Assembly (NCBI GenBank): GCA_018826895.1
Contig: JAHJYA010000022.1
Coordinates: forward strand, 1 to 64,000
Length of the DNA: 64,000 nucleotides
DNA from: Gammaproteobacteria bacterium
Lineage (GTDB): Bacteria > Pseudomonadota > Gammaproteobacteria > Pseudomonadales > Pseudomonadaceae
Direction: 5' to 3'
In this document: piece after piece, positions 10,618 to 19,736 of the stretch
Numbering within the stretch: the first letter of the stretch is position 1
Layout of the letters: the number at the start of each line of letters is the position of its first letter
The notes under the pieces: model-generated
Told to the model about the DNA's origin: nothing
The model's input: the letters and a program-made list of their open reading frames with translations, nothing else
Databases searched by the model: none
Position numbers and translations under genes: made by a program

Positions 10618-11592
10618 ATGACCCAGACCAGCGACCTGATCCACTCCGCCCAACGCACCATCCGCCTGGAAATGGAGGCTGTCGAAGAGCTGCTACAGCG
10701 CATCGACGCCAATTTCGTGCGGGCCTGCGAGCTGATCCTCACCAGCAAGGGTCGCGTAGTGGTAGTAGGCATGGGTAAGTCCGGGCACATTGGCAACAAG
10801 ATCGCCGCAACCCTGGCTAGCACCGGTACTACGGCTTTTTTCGTTCATCCAGCCGAAGCCAGCCATGGCGACATGGGCATGATTACCCGCGATGATGTCG
10901 TGCTCGCGCTGTCCAACTCCGGCTCTACCGCTGAAATCGTCACCCTGCTACCACTGATTAAACGCCTGGGCATCACCCTGATCAGCATGACCGGCAACCC
11001 CGACTCGCCCCTGGCCAAGGCTGCGGAAGTCAACCTGGATGCCCGGGTTAGTCAGGAAGCCTGCCCACTGAATCTGGCGCCCACCTCATCGACCACCGCT
11101 TCGCTGGTACTCGGCGACGCGCTGGCCATCGCCCTGTTAGAGGCCCGTGGCTTCACCGCCGAAGACTTCGCCTTCTCCCACCCAGGCGGTGCCCTTGGGC
11201 GACGCCTGCTGCTCAAGGTCGAGAATGTCATGCACGCCGGCGCCAGCCTGCCCAGCGTACAGCGCGGCACGTCGCTGCGTGATGCCTTGCTGGAAATGAC
11301 CCAGAAAGGCTTAGGGATGACCGTGGTCCTCGAAGCGGATGGCAGCCTGGCTGGCATCTTCACGGACGGCGACCTGCGCCGTACCCTGGACCGCGAAATA
11401 GATGTGCGCAGCGCGCGCATCGACGACGTCATGACCCCGAACGGCAAAACCGCACGCCCGGAGATGCTCGCGGCTGAAGCCCTGAAGATCATGGAAGACC
11501 ACAAGATCAGCTCACTGGTGGTCATCGACGACGAGCAGCGCCCCATCGGCGCCTTCAACCTTGGCGATCTGCTGCGCGCCGGAGTGATGTAA
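10618..11592 (+). CDS. kdsD: Arabinose-5-phosphate isomerase
   Basis: Interconverts ribulose 5-phosphate and arabinose 5-phosphate, the first step to Kdo of LPS. A SIS sugar-isomerase domain (VVVVGMGKSGHIGNKIAATL, SNSGSTAEIVTLLP, HPGGALGRRLL) occupies about residues 35-190, followed by two CBS domains. The start MTQTSDLIHSAQRT is chosen from family length (324 residues); an in-frame ATG seven codons upstream (10597) and one further out are possible, and no strong ribosome site settles this. The stop overlaps kdsC by one base (TAATG). Confidence 0.93.
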   Translation: MTQTSDLIHSAQRTIRLEMEAVEELLQRIDANFVRACELILTSKGRVVVVGMGKSGHIGNKIAATLASTGTTAFFVHPAEASHGDMGMITRDDVVLALSNSGSTAEIVTLLPLIKRLGITLISMTGNPDSPLAKAAEVNLDARVSQEACPLNLAPTSSTTASLVLGDALAIALLEARGFTAEDFAFSHPGGALGRRLLLKVENVMHAGASLPSVQRGTSLRDALLEMTQKGLGMTVVLEADGSLAGIFTDGDLRRTLDREIDVRSARIDDVMTPNGKTARPEMLAAEALKIMEDHKISSLVVIDDEQRPIGAFNLGDLLRAGVM

Positions 11593-12116
11593 TGAACCAA
11601 GAACTCACGCAACGCGCCAAGGGCATCAAGCTAGCCATCTTCGATGTCGATGGCGTACTCACCGACGGCAAGCTTTACTTTCTGGTCGATGGCAGCGAAT
11701 TCAAGACCTTCAATACCCTGGATGGCCACGGCATCAAGATGCTCATCGCCTCCGGGGTAGCAACCGCAATCATCAGTGGCCGCAAGACCCCAGTGGTCGA
11801 GCGACGCGCGCAGAACCTGGGCATCGCGCACCTGTATCAGGGGCGCGAAGACAAGCTGGTGGTCCTCGATGAACTACTGGCGGAACTGGGCCTGAACTAC
11901 GACCAGGTCGCCTACCTGGGTGACGACCTGCCCGACCTGCCAGTGATCCGCCGTGTCGGCCTGGGTATGGCCGTGGCGAGCGCCGACGGTTTCGTCCGCA
12001 GCAACGCCCATGGAGTCACTCAGGCGCGCGGCGGCGAAGGTGCCGCCCGCGAGTTTTGCGAGCTGATCATGCGCGCTCAAGGCACGCTGGAAACGGCTCA
12101 GGCCGCCTACCTGTAG
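11592..12116 (+). CDS. kdsC: 3-deoxy-D-manno-octulosonate 8-phosphate phosphatase
   Basis: HAD-superfamily phosphatase that releases Kdo from Kdo-8-phosphate. The 174-residue protein carries the HAD motif I FDVDGVLTDG (Asp18 and Asp20), motif II AIISGRKTP, and motif IV YLGDDLPDLPV, and lacks a cap domain, as in the tetrameric KdsC family. It is translationally coupled to kdsD and precedes lptC by 13 bp, which places Kdo synthesis and LPS export in one transcript. Confidence 0.95.
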   Translation: MNQELTQRAKGIKLAIFDVDGVLTDGKLYFLVDGSEFKTFNTLDGHGIKMLIASGVATAIISGRKTPVVERRAQNLGIAHLYQGREDKLVVLDELLAELGLNYDQVAYLGDDLPDLPVIRRVGLGMAVASADGFVRSNAHGVTQARGGEGAAREFCELIMRAQGTLETAQAAYL

Positions 12117-12129
12117 GGTTGATACATAT

Positions 12130-12699
12130 ATGCTGCGCAAACTGCTCACCCCCACACTGTTCATCCTCGCGGCCGCCCTCGTGGCAGCACTCGGCTACTG
12201 GAACATCAACCCGGACAGCTTCTTCGAGCGCCCGGCTACGGCCAGCACCGAGAACGATATCGACTTCTACGCCGAGAATGCTCGCACCCTGCAATACCAG
12301 GTCGATGGCAAGCTGGAATACGAAATGACCGCTGAGCGGGTTGAACACCTCAACAGCAGCGACACCACCCTGATGACCAATCCACGCATGGACCTTTACC
12401 GCGGCAACGAATTGCCCTGGAAAGTCAGCAGTGCGCGTGGCGAAGTCGGACCTGGCGGTGACGAAGTCGAGCTGATCGACCAGGTCCGCGTCGAACGCAC
12501 CGACGCCAAGGGCCGTCCGACCATCCTCACGACCAGTCGCCTGACGGTATTCCCGCAGAAGGAATATGCGCAGACCCAGCAAGCCGTTAGAATCGACGCG
12601 GCCAACGGGGTGACCACGGCACAAGGAATGAAAGCGTATTTGAATGACGGCAGGATGCTCCTGCTGTCCAACGTAAGAGGCCAGCATGAGGTTCGTTAA
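12130..12699 (+). CDS. lptC: LPS export protein LptC
   Basis: Bitopic inner-membrane protein that takes LPS from LptB2FG and passes it to LptA. The 189-residue protein has one N-terminal membrane helix (about 5-22), then the YENARTLQYQVDGKLEYEMTAER beta-jellyroll typical of LptC. Its 3' end overlaps the lptA start by 14 bases, so the pair is probably coupled. Sequence conservation in this family is low and much of the call rests on gene order (kdsC-lptC-lptA-lptB). Confidence 0.92.
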   Translation: MLRKLLTPTLFILAAALVAALGYWNINPDSFFERPATASTENDIDFYAENARTLQYQVDGKLEYEMTAERVEHLNSSDTTLMTNPRMDLYRGNELPWKVSSARGEVGPGGDEVELIDQVRVERTDAKGRPTILTTSRLTVFPQKEYAQTQQAVRIDAANGVTTAQGMKAYLNDGRMLLLSNVRGQHEVR

Positions 12700-13228
12700 A
12701 ACCTTCCCCCTTCTGCTCAGCTTGAGCGCGGCGCTCGGAAGCGCCAGTGCCTGGGCACTGCCTTCTGATCGCGAGCAACCGATTCGTGTCCAGGCCGACA
12801 GCGCTGAACTCGACGATAAGCAAGGCGTAGCGGTTTACCGTGGCGACGTAGTGATCACTCAGGGGACCCTGAAGATCACCGGTGACACCGTGACCATCAC
12901 ACAGAATGCCCAAGGCGACATCGAGGTCTTCACTTCGGTCGGCAAACCGGCTTACTACGAGCAGAAACCGGCCGTGGACAAGCAGATCGTCAAGGCTTAT
13001 GGCCTGACCATCCAGTACTTTGCCGCTAACGAACGTATCGTACTGATCGACCAGGCGAAGGTCGTTCAGGAAGGTAATACCTTCGAAGGCGAGAAGATCG
13101 TCTATGACACCCAGCGCCAGATCGTCAACGCCGGGCGCGCCACAGGCAATAGCGTCACCACACCGCGTCCGCGCATCGACATGGTGATCCAGCCGAAAAA
13201 CAAACCCGCGACCCAGGCACCTCAGTAA
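12686..13228 (+). CDS. lptA: LPS transport periplasmic protein LptA
   Basis: Periplasmic bridge protein of the Lpt machine. The 180 residues begin with a signal peptide (likely cleavage after ASAWA, about residue 24) and continue with the OstA/LptA repeat pattern ([20 protein letters not shown], then [19 protein letters not shown]) that forms the beta-jellyroll groove. The stop codon overlaps the lptB start by one base. Confidence 0.95.
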   Translation: MRFVKTFPLLLSLSAALGSASAWALPSDREQPIRVQADSAELDDKQGVAVYRGDVVITQGTLKITGDTVTITQNAQGDIEVFTSVGKPAYYEQKPAVDKQIVKAYGLTIQYFAANERIVLIDQAKVVQEGNTFEGEKIVYDTQRQIVNAGRATGNSVTTPRPRIDMVIQPKNKPATQAPQ

Positions 13229-13953
13229 TGGCAACCTTGAAAGCTCAGCATCTGGCCAAGAGCTACAAAGGCCGCCAAGTTGTCCGTGACGTCAGCCTGA
13301 GCATCGACAGCGGGCAGATCGTCGGCCTGCTCGGTCCCAATGGCGCTGGCAAGACCACCTGCTTTTACATGATCGTTGGCCTGGTGCAGGCCGATCAGGG
13401 TCGCGTACTGATCGACGATCTCGACGTCAGCCACCAGCCCATGCATGGCCGCGCCCGCGCAGGTATTGGCTATTTACCGCAAGAAGCTTCGATCTTCCGC
13501 AAGCTCAGCGTGGCCGACAACATCATGGCCATTCTCGAGACTCGCAAGGAACTCGACAGTGCGGCGCGCCACAAGGAACTGGAAAACCTCCTGCAGGAGT
13601 TCCACGTTACCCATATCCGCGACACGCTCGGCATGAGCCTGTCCGGCGGTGAACGGCGCCGTGTGGAAATTGCCCGCGCCTTGGCGACATCACCCAAGTT
13701 CATCCTGCTCGACGAACCCTTCGCCGGGGTCGACCCGATTTCCGTCGGCGACATCAAGCAGATCATCCATCACCTCAAGGCCAAAGGTATTGGTGTACTG
13801 ATCACCGACCACAACGTCCGAGAAACCCTCGACATCTGCGAAACGGCGTACATCGTCAGCGATGGTCAACTGATCGCCGAAGGCAGTGCTGAAGCCATTC
13901 TGGCCAACCAATTGGTCAAGGACGTCTACCTGGGGCACGAGTTCCGCCTCTGA
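13228..13953 (+). CDS. lptB: LPS export ABC transporter ATPase LptB
   Basis: ATPase powering LPS extraction by LptB2FG. At 241 residues it contains Walker [12 protein letters not shown], signature [17 protein letters not shown], Walker [16 protein letters not shown] and the switch [11 protein letters not shown], plus the LptB-type [18 protein letters not shown]. lptF and lptG are not in the window. rpoN follows after 134 bp, an arrangement conserved in many proteobacteria. Confidence 0.97.
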   Translation: MATLKAQHLAKSYKGRQVVRDVSLSIDSGQIVGLLGPNGAGKTTCFYMIVGLVQADQGRVLIDDLDVSHQPMHGRARAGIGYLPQEASIFRKLSVADNIMAILETRKELDSAARHKELENLLQEFHVTHIRDTLGMSLSGGERRRVEIARALATSPKFILLDEPFAGVDPISVGDIKQIIHHLKAKGIGVLITDHNVRETLDICETAYIVSDGQLIAEGSAEAILANQLVKDVYLGHEFRL

Positions 13954-14013
13954 ATGCGACTTTTTCGCGGAGTGATGGCTGCCAGCCCTAGGCAAACCGC
14001 TCGCTTTCAGGCA

Positions 14014-14019
14014 TATAAT
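14014..14019 (+). promoter_or_regulatory. Possible -10 box upstream of rpoN
   Basis: TATAAT lies about 70 bp before rpoN in the lptB-rpoN gap. A good -35 hexamer is not visible, so rpoN may also depend on read-through from lptB. Confidence 0.3.
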
Positions 14020-14087
14020 TTGCTTCCTAGTGGCGCTTCGGCGCCCTGTAGTGGATTGCGCTCAGACGCCGGTAAATAAGGTCTGCA

Positions 14088-15596
14088 ATGAAACCATCGC
14101 TAGTCCTGAAAATGGGCCAGCAGCTGACGATGACACCTCAGCTGCAACAGGCCATACGTTTGCTCCAATTGTCGACCCTGGACCTGCAACAGGAAATCCA
14201 GGAGGCATTGGAGTCCAATCCCATGCTCGAACGCCAGGAAGACGGCGAAGACTTCGATAACTCCGACCCCCTCGCCGACGGCGCCGAAAGCCCCACGCCA
14301 ACAGCTGAGCAGGAGCCGCAATACCAGGACACCAGCTTCCAGGAGACCGCGCAAACCGTCGATAACCTGGAAGATGGCGAGTGGAACGAGCGCATTCCCA
14401 ACGAGCTGCCAGTCGACACCGCCTGGGAAGACGTCTACCAGACCAGCGCCAGCAGCCTGCCGAGCAACGATGACGACGAGTGGGACTTCACCACCCGCAC
14501 CTCCGCCGGCGAGAGTCTGCAGAGCCATCTACTGTGGCAACTCAACCTGGCACCGATGTCCGACAAGGACCGCCTGATCGCCGTCACCCTGATCGACTGC
14601 ATCAACCAGCAAGGCTACCTCGAGGAAACCCTCGAAGAAGTCACCGAGGCCTTCGACCCGGAGCTGGACATCGAAATCGATGAAGTCGAAGCCGTGCTGC
14701 ACCGCATTCAGCAATTCGAGCCTGCCGGTATTGCCGCCCGTGACCTGCGCGAATGCCTGCTGCTGCAGCTGCGCCAGCTGCCCGCACGCACGCCCTGGCT
14801 GGCAGAAGCCCAGCGCCTGGCCAGCGATTACCTCGACCTGCTCGGCGGCCGCGACTACAGCCAGCTGATGCGCCGCATGAAGCTCAAGGAAGACGAGCTC
14901 AAGCACGTCATCGACCTGATCCAGAGCCTCAACCCACGGCCGGGCTCACAGATCGAATCCAGCGAGCCGGAATACGTCGTACCCGACGTAATCGTGCGCA
15001 AACACAACGATCGCTGGCTGGTCGAGCTCAATCAGGACGCCATGCCGCGCCTGCGCGTCAACGCGCAGTACGCAGGCTTCGTCAAACGCGCCGACTCCAG
15101 TGCCGACAACACTTTCATGCGCAACCAACTGCAGGAAGCGCGCTGGTTCATCAAAAGCCTGCAAAGCCGTAACGAAACACTGATGAAAGTCGCCACGCAA
15201 ATCGTCGAACATCAGCGCGGCTTCCTCGACTACGGCGACGAGGCGATGAAGCCCCTAGTGTTGCATGACATTGCCGAAGCCGTGGGTATGCACGAGTCGA
15301 CCATCTCTCGAGTGACCACCCAGAAATTCATGCACACCCCGCGTGGCATCTACGAGTTGAAGTACTTCTTCTCCAGCCATGTCAGCACCTCCGAAGGCGG
15401 CGAATGCTCGTCCACGGCGATCCGCGCGATCATCAAGAAACTGGTCGCCGCGGAAAATGCAAAAAAGCCGTTGAGTGACAGCAAGATCGCTGGTTTACTG
15501 GAGGCACAGGGCATACAAGTGGCCCGTCGCACAGTTGCCAAGTACCGCGAATCGCTCGGCATAGCGCCCTCCAGCGAACGCAAGCGACTGATGTAG
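14088..15596 (+). CDS. rpoN: RNA polymerase sigma-54 factor
   Basis: Alternative sigma factor that directs RNA polymerase to -24/-12 promoters and needs AAA+ activators; it governs nitrogen assimilation, motility and many catabolic genes. The 502-residue protein shows the glutamine-rich region I ([20 protein letters not shown]), an acidic region II, the core-binding region, the helix-turn-helix, and the invariant RpoN box [10 protein letters not shown] near the C terminus. It leads the rpoN-hpf-ptsN-rapZ-ptsO cluster. Confidence 0.99.
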   Translation: MKPSLVLKMGQQLTMTPQLQQAIRLLQLSTLDLQQEIQEALESNPMLERQEDGEDFDNSDPLADGAESPTPTAEQEPQYQDTSFQETAQTVDNLEDGEWNERIPNELPVDTAWEDVYQTSASSLPSNDDDEWDFTTRTSAGESLQSHLLWQLNLAPMSDKDRLIAVTLIDCINQQGYLEETLEEVTEAFDPELDIEIDEVEAVLHRIQQFEPAGIAARDLRECLLLQLRQLPARTPWLAEAQRLASDYLDLLGGRDYSQLMRRMKLKEDELKHVIDLIQSLNPRPGSQIESSEPEYVVPDVIVRKHNDRWLVELNQDAMPRLRVNAQYAGFVKRADSSADNTFMRNQLQEARWFIKSLQSRNETLMKVATQIVEHQRGFLDYGDEAMKPLVLHDIAEAVGMHESTISRVTTQKFMHTPRGIYELKYFFSSHVSTSEGGECSSTAIRAIIKKLVAAENAKKPLSDSKIAGLLEAQGIQVARRTVAKYRESLGIAPSSERKRLM

Positions 15597-15787
15597 CACG
15601 GCACGACAGGAGGACTCGCGCAACACGGCTCGAAACACACCTGACGCTTTGTCATCCCTGCCCCGCCTTAAGGGTGCGGCCGATAACACGCTCAGGTCAC
15701 TTCTACCAGAGTCTTCCCGGCCCCCAGTGTTCCGGCGGCCGGCACTTCAAGCCGGCCTCTTACACGCGGCAACAAGGAGAAAGCGGT

Positions 15788-16096
15788 ATGCAAGTCAACA
15801 TCAGTGGACACCAACTGGATGTGACCGACGCCCTGCGCGACTATATCGACGAGAAACTGGGTCGATTGCAGCGCCACTTCGACAAGATCACCAACGTGCA
15901 GGTCATCATGGAGGTCGAGAAGCTCAAACAGAAAATCGAAGCCACGTTGCATATTGCCGGCGGTGAAATCGTCGCCAATGCCGAGCATGAAGACATGTAC
16001 GCCGCCATCGACCTACTGACCGACAAACTCGACCGACAACTCATCAAGCACAAGGAAAAGCAGCTCGACCGTCAGCAAGGCGCCATGGCTCGCTGA
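15788..16096 (+). CDS. hpf: Ribosome hibernation-promoting factor, short form
   Basis: A 102-residue protein of the HPF/RaiA family, which binds the 30S decoding centre and promotes 100S ribosome dimers in slow-growing cells. It begins MQVNISGHQLDVTDALRDYI and ends within the basic helix DRQLIKHKEKQLDRQQG, without the long C-terminal domain. AAGGAG lies 8 bases before the ATG. The 191 bp between rpoN and this gene holds no recognisable gene or clear terminator. Confidence 0.95.
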   Translation: MQVNISGHQLDVTDALRDYIDEKLGRLQRHFDKITNVQVIMEVEKLKQKIEATLHIAGGEIVANAEHEDMYAAIDLLTDKLDRQLIKHKEKQLDRQQGAMAR

Positions 16097-16111
16097 CCTC
16101 GCTCACCTCCT

Positions 16112-16576
16112 ATGATCCGACTTGAACATATCCTGACCCCCGGCCGTTCCCTGGTGAACGTGCCGGGCGGCAGCAAAAAACGTGTACTCGAACAGATAGC
16201 TAACCTGATCGCGCGTGAACTGCCTGATCTGGATGGCCAAGATATCTTCGAAAGCCTGATTGCCCGCGAAAAGCTTGGCTCGACCGGTTTCGGCAATGGC
16301 ATCGCCATTCCGCACTGCCGGCTAACCGGCTGCTCAGCGCCCATCAGTGCTTTATTACGCCTGGATGCCGCAGTCGACTTCGATGCCATCGACGGGGCTC
16401 CAGTCGATCTGCTGTTCGTTCTGCTGGTACCTGAGGCAGCAACCGACGAGCACCTCGAACTGCTGCGCCAGATTGCCAGCATGCTCGACCGTGAAGATGT
16501 GCGCGAGCGCCTGCGCAGCGCGCCTGATAGCGCGGCGCTGTACCAGGTCGTCGTGGACGTACAAAGCAGTTATTAG
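16112..16576 (+). CDS. ptsN: Nitrogen-regulatory PTS enzyme IIA (EIIA-Ntr)
   Basis: Phospho-acceptor of the regulatory PTSNtr chain (PtsP to PtsO to PtsN), which affects potassium homeostasis and carbon/nitrogen balance. The 154-residue protein has the EIIA type-2 fold with the phosphorylated His68 in NGIAIPHCRLTGC. The start ATG at 16112 is fixed by MIRLEHILTPGRSLVNV, but the 15 bases before it are pyrimidine-rich (CTCACCTCCT) with no Shine-Dalgarno sequence, so translation may depend on coupling to hpf, whose stop is 15 bases upstream. Confidence 0.96.
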   Translation: MIRLEHILTPGRSLVNVPGGSKKRVLEQIANLIARELPDLDGQDIFESLIAREKLGSTGFGNGIAIPHCRLTGCSAPISALLRLDAAVDFDAIDGAPVDLLFVLLVPEAATDEHLELLRQIASMLDREDVRERLRSAPDSAALYQVVVDVQSSY

Positions 16577-16588
16577 AGACCGTTGTCC

Positions 16589-17446
16589 ATGCGCTTGATC
16601 ATCGTCAGCGGTCGCTCCGGCTCCGGCAAAAGTACCGCCCTCGATGTGCTTGAGGACAACGGCTTCTATTGCATCGACAACCTCCCGGCAGGCTTGCTGC
16701 CGGAGTTGGCCGAACGCGCACTGCTGCATACCGAGCTGCTGCACCCGCAGGTAGCGGTATCGATTGATGCGCGCAATCTGCCCAGCCAGCTCAAGCGCTT
16801 CCCTGAACTGCTCGATGAGGTTCGCGCACGCAATATTCGCTGCGACGTACTCTATCTCGATGCGGACGAGGAGACCCTGCTCAAGCGCTTCTCCGAAACC
16901 CGTCGGCGTCATCCGCTGACCAACGAAAATCGCTCGCTGGCTGAAGCCATCGCCGATGAGAGCCTGTTGCTGGGGCCGATCATCGACCTGGCCGACCTGA
17001 AGATCGACACCACGCACCTGAACCTCTATCAGTTGCGCGACAGCATCAAATTCCGCCTGCTCAATCAGCCAGAACCTGGCACGGCCTTTCTCGTCGAATC
17101 CTTCGGTTTCAAGCGGGGCATGCCGGTGGATGCCGATCTGGTATTCGATGTGCGCTGCCTGCCTAACCCCTACTGGAAACCTGAACTGCGCGACTTCTCC
17201 GGACTGGATCAGCCGGTAGTCGACTACCTCGCCGCGCAACCCGAAGCCGACGAGATGTACCAGGATATCTTCGCCTACCTGAGCAAATGGCTGCCGCGCT
17301 TTGCCGCCAGCAACCGCGCCTACGTCACCGTGGCCATTGGCTGCACGGGCGGCCATCACCGCTCGGTGTACCTGGCCAGCCGCCTCGGTGAGGCACTCAA
17401 ACCCCTCCTGAAGAACGTTCAGGTTCGCCACCGCGACCTCAGCTAA
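16589..17446 (+). CDS. rapZ: RNase adapter / nucleotide-binding protein RapZ
   Basis: P-loop protein of 285 residues. In E. coli RapZ directs RNase E to the small RNA GlmZ and so controls GlmS and amino-sugar supply; the Pseudomonas targets are not established here. Visible motifs are Walker A GRSGSGKS (8-15), the central [17 protein letters not shown], and the C-terminal [13 protein letters not shown]. The ATG at 16589 gives [11 protein letters not shown]; a TTG two codons upstream is also in frame but less likely. Confidence 0.95.
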   Translation: MRLIIVSGRSGSGKSTALDVLEDNGFYCIDNLPAGLLPELAERALLHTELLHPQVAVSIDARNLPSQLKRFPELLDEVRARNIRCDVLYLDADEETLLKRFSETRRRHPLTNENRSLAEAIADESLLLGPIIDLADLKIDTTHLNLYQLRDSIKFRLLNQPEPGTAFLVESFGFKRGMPVDADLVFDVRCLPNPYWKPELRDFSGLDQPVVDYLAAQPEADEMYQDIFAYLSKWLPRFAASNRAYVTVAIGCTGGHHRSVYLASRLGEALKPLLKNVQVRHRDLS

Positions 17447-17455
17447 GGACCTGCG

Positions 17456-17728
17456 ATGCCGACCTGCGAAACCACCATCATCAACAAGCTGGGCCTGCAC
17501 GCACGGGCCGCGGCGAAGTTTGTCGGCGTGGCCAACCAATTTCCCTGCCAGGTGAAGGTTGGCCGCAGCGCCGACAGCCTGGTCGACGGCAAAAGCATCA
17601 TGGCAGTCATGATGCTCGCCGCCGGCAAGGGCACCACCGTGCACCTGCATACCGAAGGCGAACAGCATGAGCAAGCGTTGCAAGCCTTGCTCGAACTGAT
17701 CGGCAACTACTTCGACGAAGGCGAGTAG
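17456..17728 (+). CDS. ptsO: HPr-like phosphocarrier NPr
   Basis: A 90-residue HPr-fold protein that passes phosphate from PtsP (EI-Ntr) to PtsN. The active-site His15 lies in NKLGLHARAAAKFV, and a Ser47-containing segment LVDGKSIMAVMML follows the pattern of the regulatory serine region. It is the last gene of the rpoN cluster. The convergent ZIP gene ends only 13 bp downstream. Confidence 0.95.
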   Translation: MPTCETTIINKLGLHARAAAKFVGVANQFPCQVKVGRSADSLVDGKSIMAVMMLAAGKGTTVHLHTEGEQHEQALQALLELIGNYFDEGE

Positions 17729-17741
17729 CGCTAAGCGGGCT

Positions 17742-18623
17742 TCAGACCAGCGCGGTATCGAGCACCATCATCAGGCAGAAGCCTACCAGCAGCCCAAGAC
17801 CTGCAACGCCTTCGTAGCCCCGCGCGCGCGATGCTGGGATGATCTCGCTTAGCACGACGAACAGCATCGCCCCGGCAGCCAGGGACAGGCCCCAAGGCAA
17901 CAGTGGTGTTGCCACCCCCACCAGCCAGGCACAGAGCACCGCGAAGAGTGGCTCGACCAGCCCGGATGCGATACCGAACGCCAGCGCATGCCAGCGTGAC
18001 AGACCCGCCGCGGCCAGCGCCAGAGCCACGACCAGGCCTTCAGGGACATCCTGCAACGCAATGCCCAGCGCCAGCCCCTGGGCTTCTGCCAACTGCGCAC
18101 CCGCGGCAACCCCAACGGCCATGCCCTCAGGAATGTTGTGCAGAACAATCGCCAGCACGAACAGCCAGACACCGAGATCTACCCGTGGCGGCTGGGTCGA
18201 CGCCGCTCGCGCCATGCGCTGCCCCACCCAGAACAGTCCACCAGCACCCAGCACCACCCCCAGACTTACCAGCAAGCCACCAGCCCAGGCATTCAGCCCT
18301 TGCTGTTGTGCTGCCTGCAGCGCCGGCAGCAACAGAGAGAACATGCTCGCCGCCAGCATCACCCCGCCCCCAAAGCCCAACAGCGTATCCATCAGGCGTG
18401 CCGACACGCTGCGCATAAACAACACCGGCAAAGCGCCCAGCGCTGTACCCAGCGCACACAGCAAACCGCCTTGCAGGGCGTGCCAGATAGGCGTCGGCAG
18501 ACTCGCCTGTAAGCTCACCCAGGCCTGCTGAGCCAGTAATAGGCTGCCACCCAGCATGACGCAGCCTCCCACAAAGTAGCGCCAGGCACGGAGGTTAAAC
18601 ATCAGCAGATTCTGTTCGCGCAT
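17742..18623 (-). CDS. ZIP-family metal transporter
   Basis: An inner-membrane metal importer of 293 residues with about eight membrane helices. The two metal-binding helices are seen as LHNIPEGMAVGVAAGA and LQDVPEGLVVALAL, the signature of ZIP proteins of the ZupT/GufA type. It starts 9 bp after the sodA stop, so it is probably the last gene of the fagA operon (the PA4467 position). From that context manganese or another divalent metal for SodA is a plausible substrate; specificity cannot be read from sequence. Confidence 0.85.
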   Translation of the reverse strand: MREQNLLMFNLRAWRYFVGGCVMLGGSLLLAQQAWVSLQASLPTPIWHALQGGLLCALGTALGALPVLFMRSVSARLMDTLLGFGGGVMLAASMFSLLLPALQAAQQQGLNAWAGGLLVSLGVVLGAGGLFWVGQRMARAASTQPPRVDLGVWLFVLAIVLHNIPEGMAVGVAAGAQLAEAQGLALGIALQDVPEGLVVALALAAAGLSRWHALAFGIASGLVEPLFAVLCAWLVGVATPLLPWGLSLAAGAMLFVVLSEIIPASRARGYEGVAGLGLLVGFCLMMVLDTALV

Positions 18624-18632
18624 GCAGGCGAC

Positions 18633-19247
18633 TCAGGCGCGGAGCGCATCGTGGTAACGACGGCTCACTTCAGCCCAGTCGACCACGTTATAGAAGGCCG
18701 CGATGTACTCCGGCCGACGGTTCTGATAGCGCAGGTAATAGGCGTGCTCCCACACATCGAGACCAAGAACCGGGGTCAATCCGTTCATCAGCGGGCTGTC
18801 CTGATTGCCCGTGCTGTGCACCACCAGAGTCTTGTCGACAGTCACACTGAGCCAGGCCCAGCCACTGCCAAAACGGCTCAGCGCGGCCTGGGTAAACGCC
18901 GCTTTGAACGCCTCGAACCCGCCCAGTTGAGTGTCGATGGCTGCTCTCAGCTCAGCCTCCGGTTCGCCGCCGCCCGTGGGGCTCATCACCGTCCAGAACA
19001 GTGAGTGGTTGGCGTGTCCACCGCCATTATTGATCACCGCCGCACGCACAGCCTCCGGCAGCTCTTGCAGGCGCGTGAGCAGCGTCTCGACCGGCAGCTC
19101 CGCCAGTGCATGACCATTGAGTGCCGCATTGAGATTATTGACGTAGGCCTGATGGTGCTTGCTGTGGTGGATCTCCATGGTCTGCGCATCGACATGGGGT
19201 TCCAGGGCATCGTAGGCATAAGCTAAGGGCGGCAAGGTATGGGGCAC
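18633..19247 (-). CDS. sodA: Superoxide dismutase, Mn type
   Basis: Converts superoxide to hydrogen peroxide and oxygen in the cytoplasm. The protein has 204 residues; metal ligands are His27, His81, Asp164 and His168 (segment [12 protein letters not shown]). Gln149 in STGNQDSPL and the glycine-rich [12 protein letters not shown] favour manganese over iron. The start codon is GTG, chosen because GAGGAG lies six bases upstream and because [18 protein letters not shown] matches the usual N terminus; the frame runs on 29 codons further without family sequence. It follows orfX by 10 bp. Confidence 0.95.
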   Translation of the reverse strand: MPHTLPPLAYAYDALEPHVDAQTMEIHHSKHHQAYVNNLNAALNGHALAELPVETLLTRLQELPEAVRAAVINNGGGHANHSLFWTVMSPTGGGEPEAELRAAIDTQLGGFEAFKAAFTQAALSRFGSGWAWLSVTVDKTLVVHSTGNQDSPLMNGLTPVLGLDVWEHAYYLRYQNRRPEYIAAFYNVVDWAEVSRRYHDALRA

Positions 19248-19257
19248 GGTGAACTCC

Positions 19258-19683
19258 TCAGTGATAGGTCGGTTGTACTGGCAATGAAAGGGGTGCACCG
19301 CGGGTAAGCGCGACAGGCGACGCTGATCGGCCATGCTCGGTGCTTACCTGCAACAGGCGCAGGTAGCTGTGGTTGCTGTTACGTAGCGCGGCATCGCGCA
19401 GGCCGGTACTGAGGCGCTCATCGCTCATAGCGCGCAGCAGGTGTTCGTGACAGGCACGCAGGTGCGCGATGGCGGCATCCGGGCGCTGCAGTTGCAGGTG
19501 CAGATCGGCCAGGTTGTGCTGCGACACAACCAGCGCTGCGACAGCCGCGTCAGGATCGGGCCAGCGGTCGAAGAGCACCTGTGCCAACGCCAAGGCTTGC
19601 AGGTACTGTTCCCGGGCATCAACCCAGGCGCCTTCGGCAAAATAACGATTACCAATTTGCATGGTGCGTTTCCAATGCTCCAT
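19258..19683 (-). CDS. Conserved hypothetical, TPR-like (orfX of the fagA-fumC-orfX-sodA operon)
   Basis: A 141-residue soluble, alpha-helical protein. The pattern [20 protein letters not shown]...ALALAQ and [21 protein letters not shown] resembles two to three tetratricopeptide-type helix pairs. Its place matches orfX (PA4469) of the Fur-regulated P. aeruginosa operon. The start MEHWKRTMQ is preceded by GAGGAGG at good spacing. Function is unknown; a role as an adapter in iron starvation is only inferred from the operon. Confidence 0.8.
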   Translation of the reverse strand: MEHWKRTMQIGNRYFAEGAWVDAREQYLQALALAQVLFDRWPDPDAAVAALVVSQHNLADLHLQLQRPDAAIAHLRACHEHLLRAMSDERLSTGLRDAALRNSNHSYLRLLQVSTEHGRSASPVALTRGAPLSLPVQPTYH

Positions 19684-19736
19684 CAGACTCGCCTCCTCGC
19701 CCTCATGGGCTGTCGTGAACGCGGTGTGCGGGCCGC

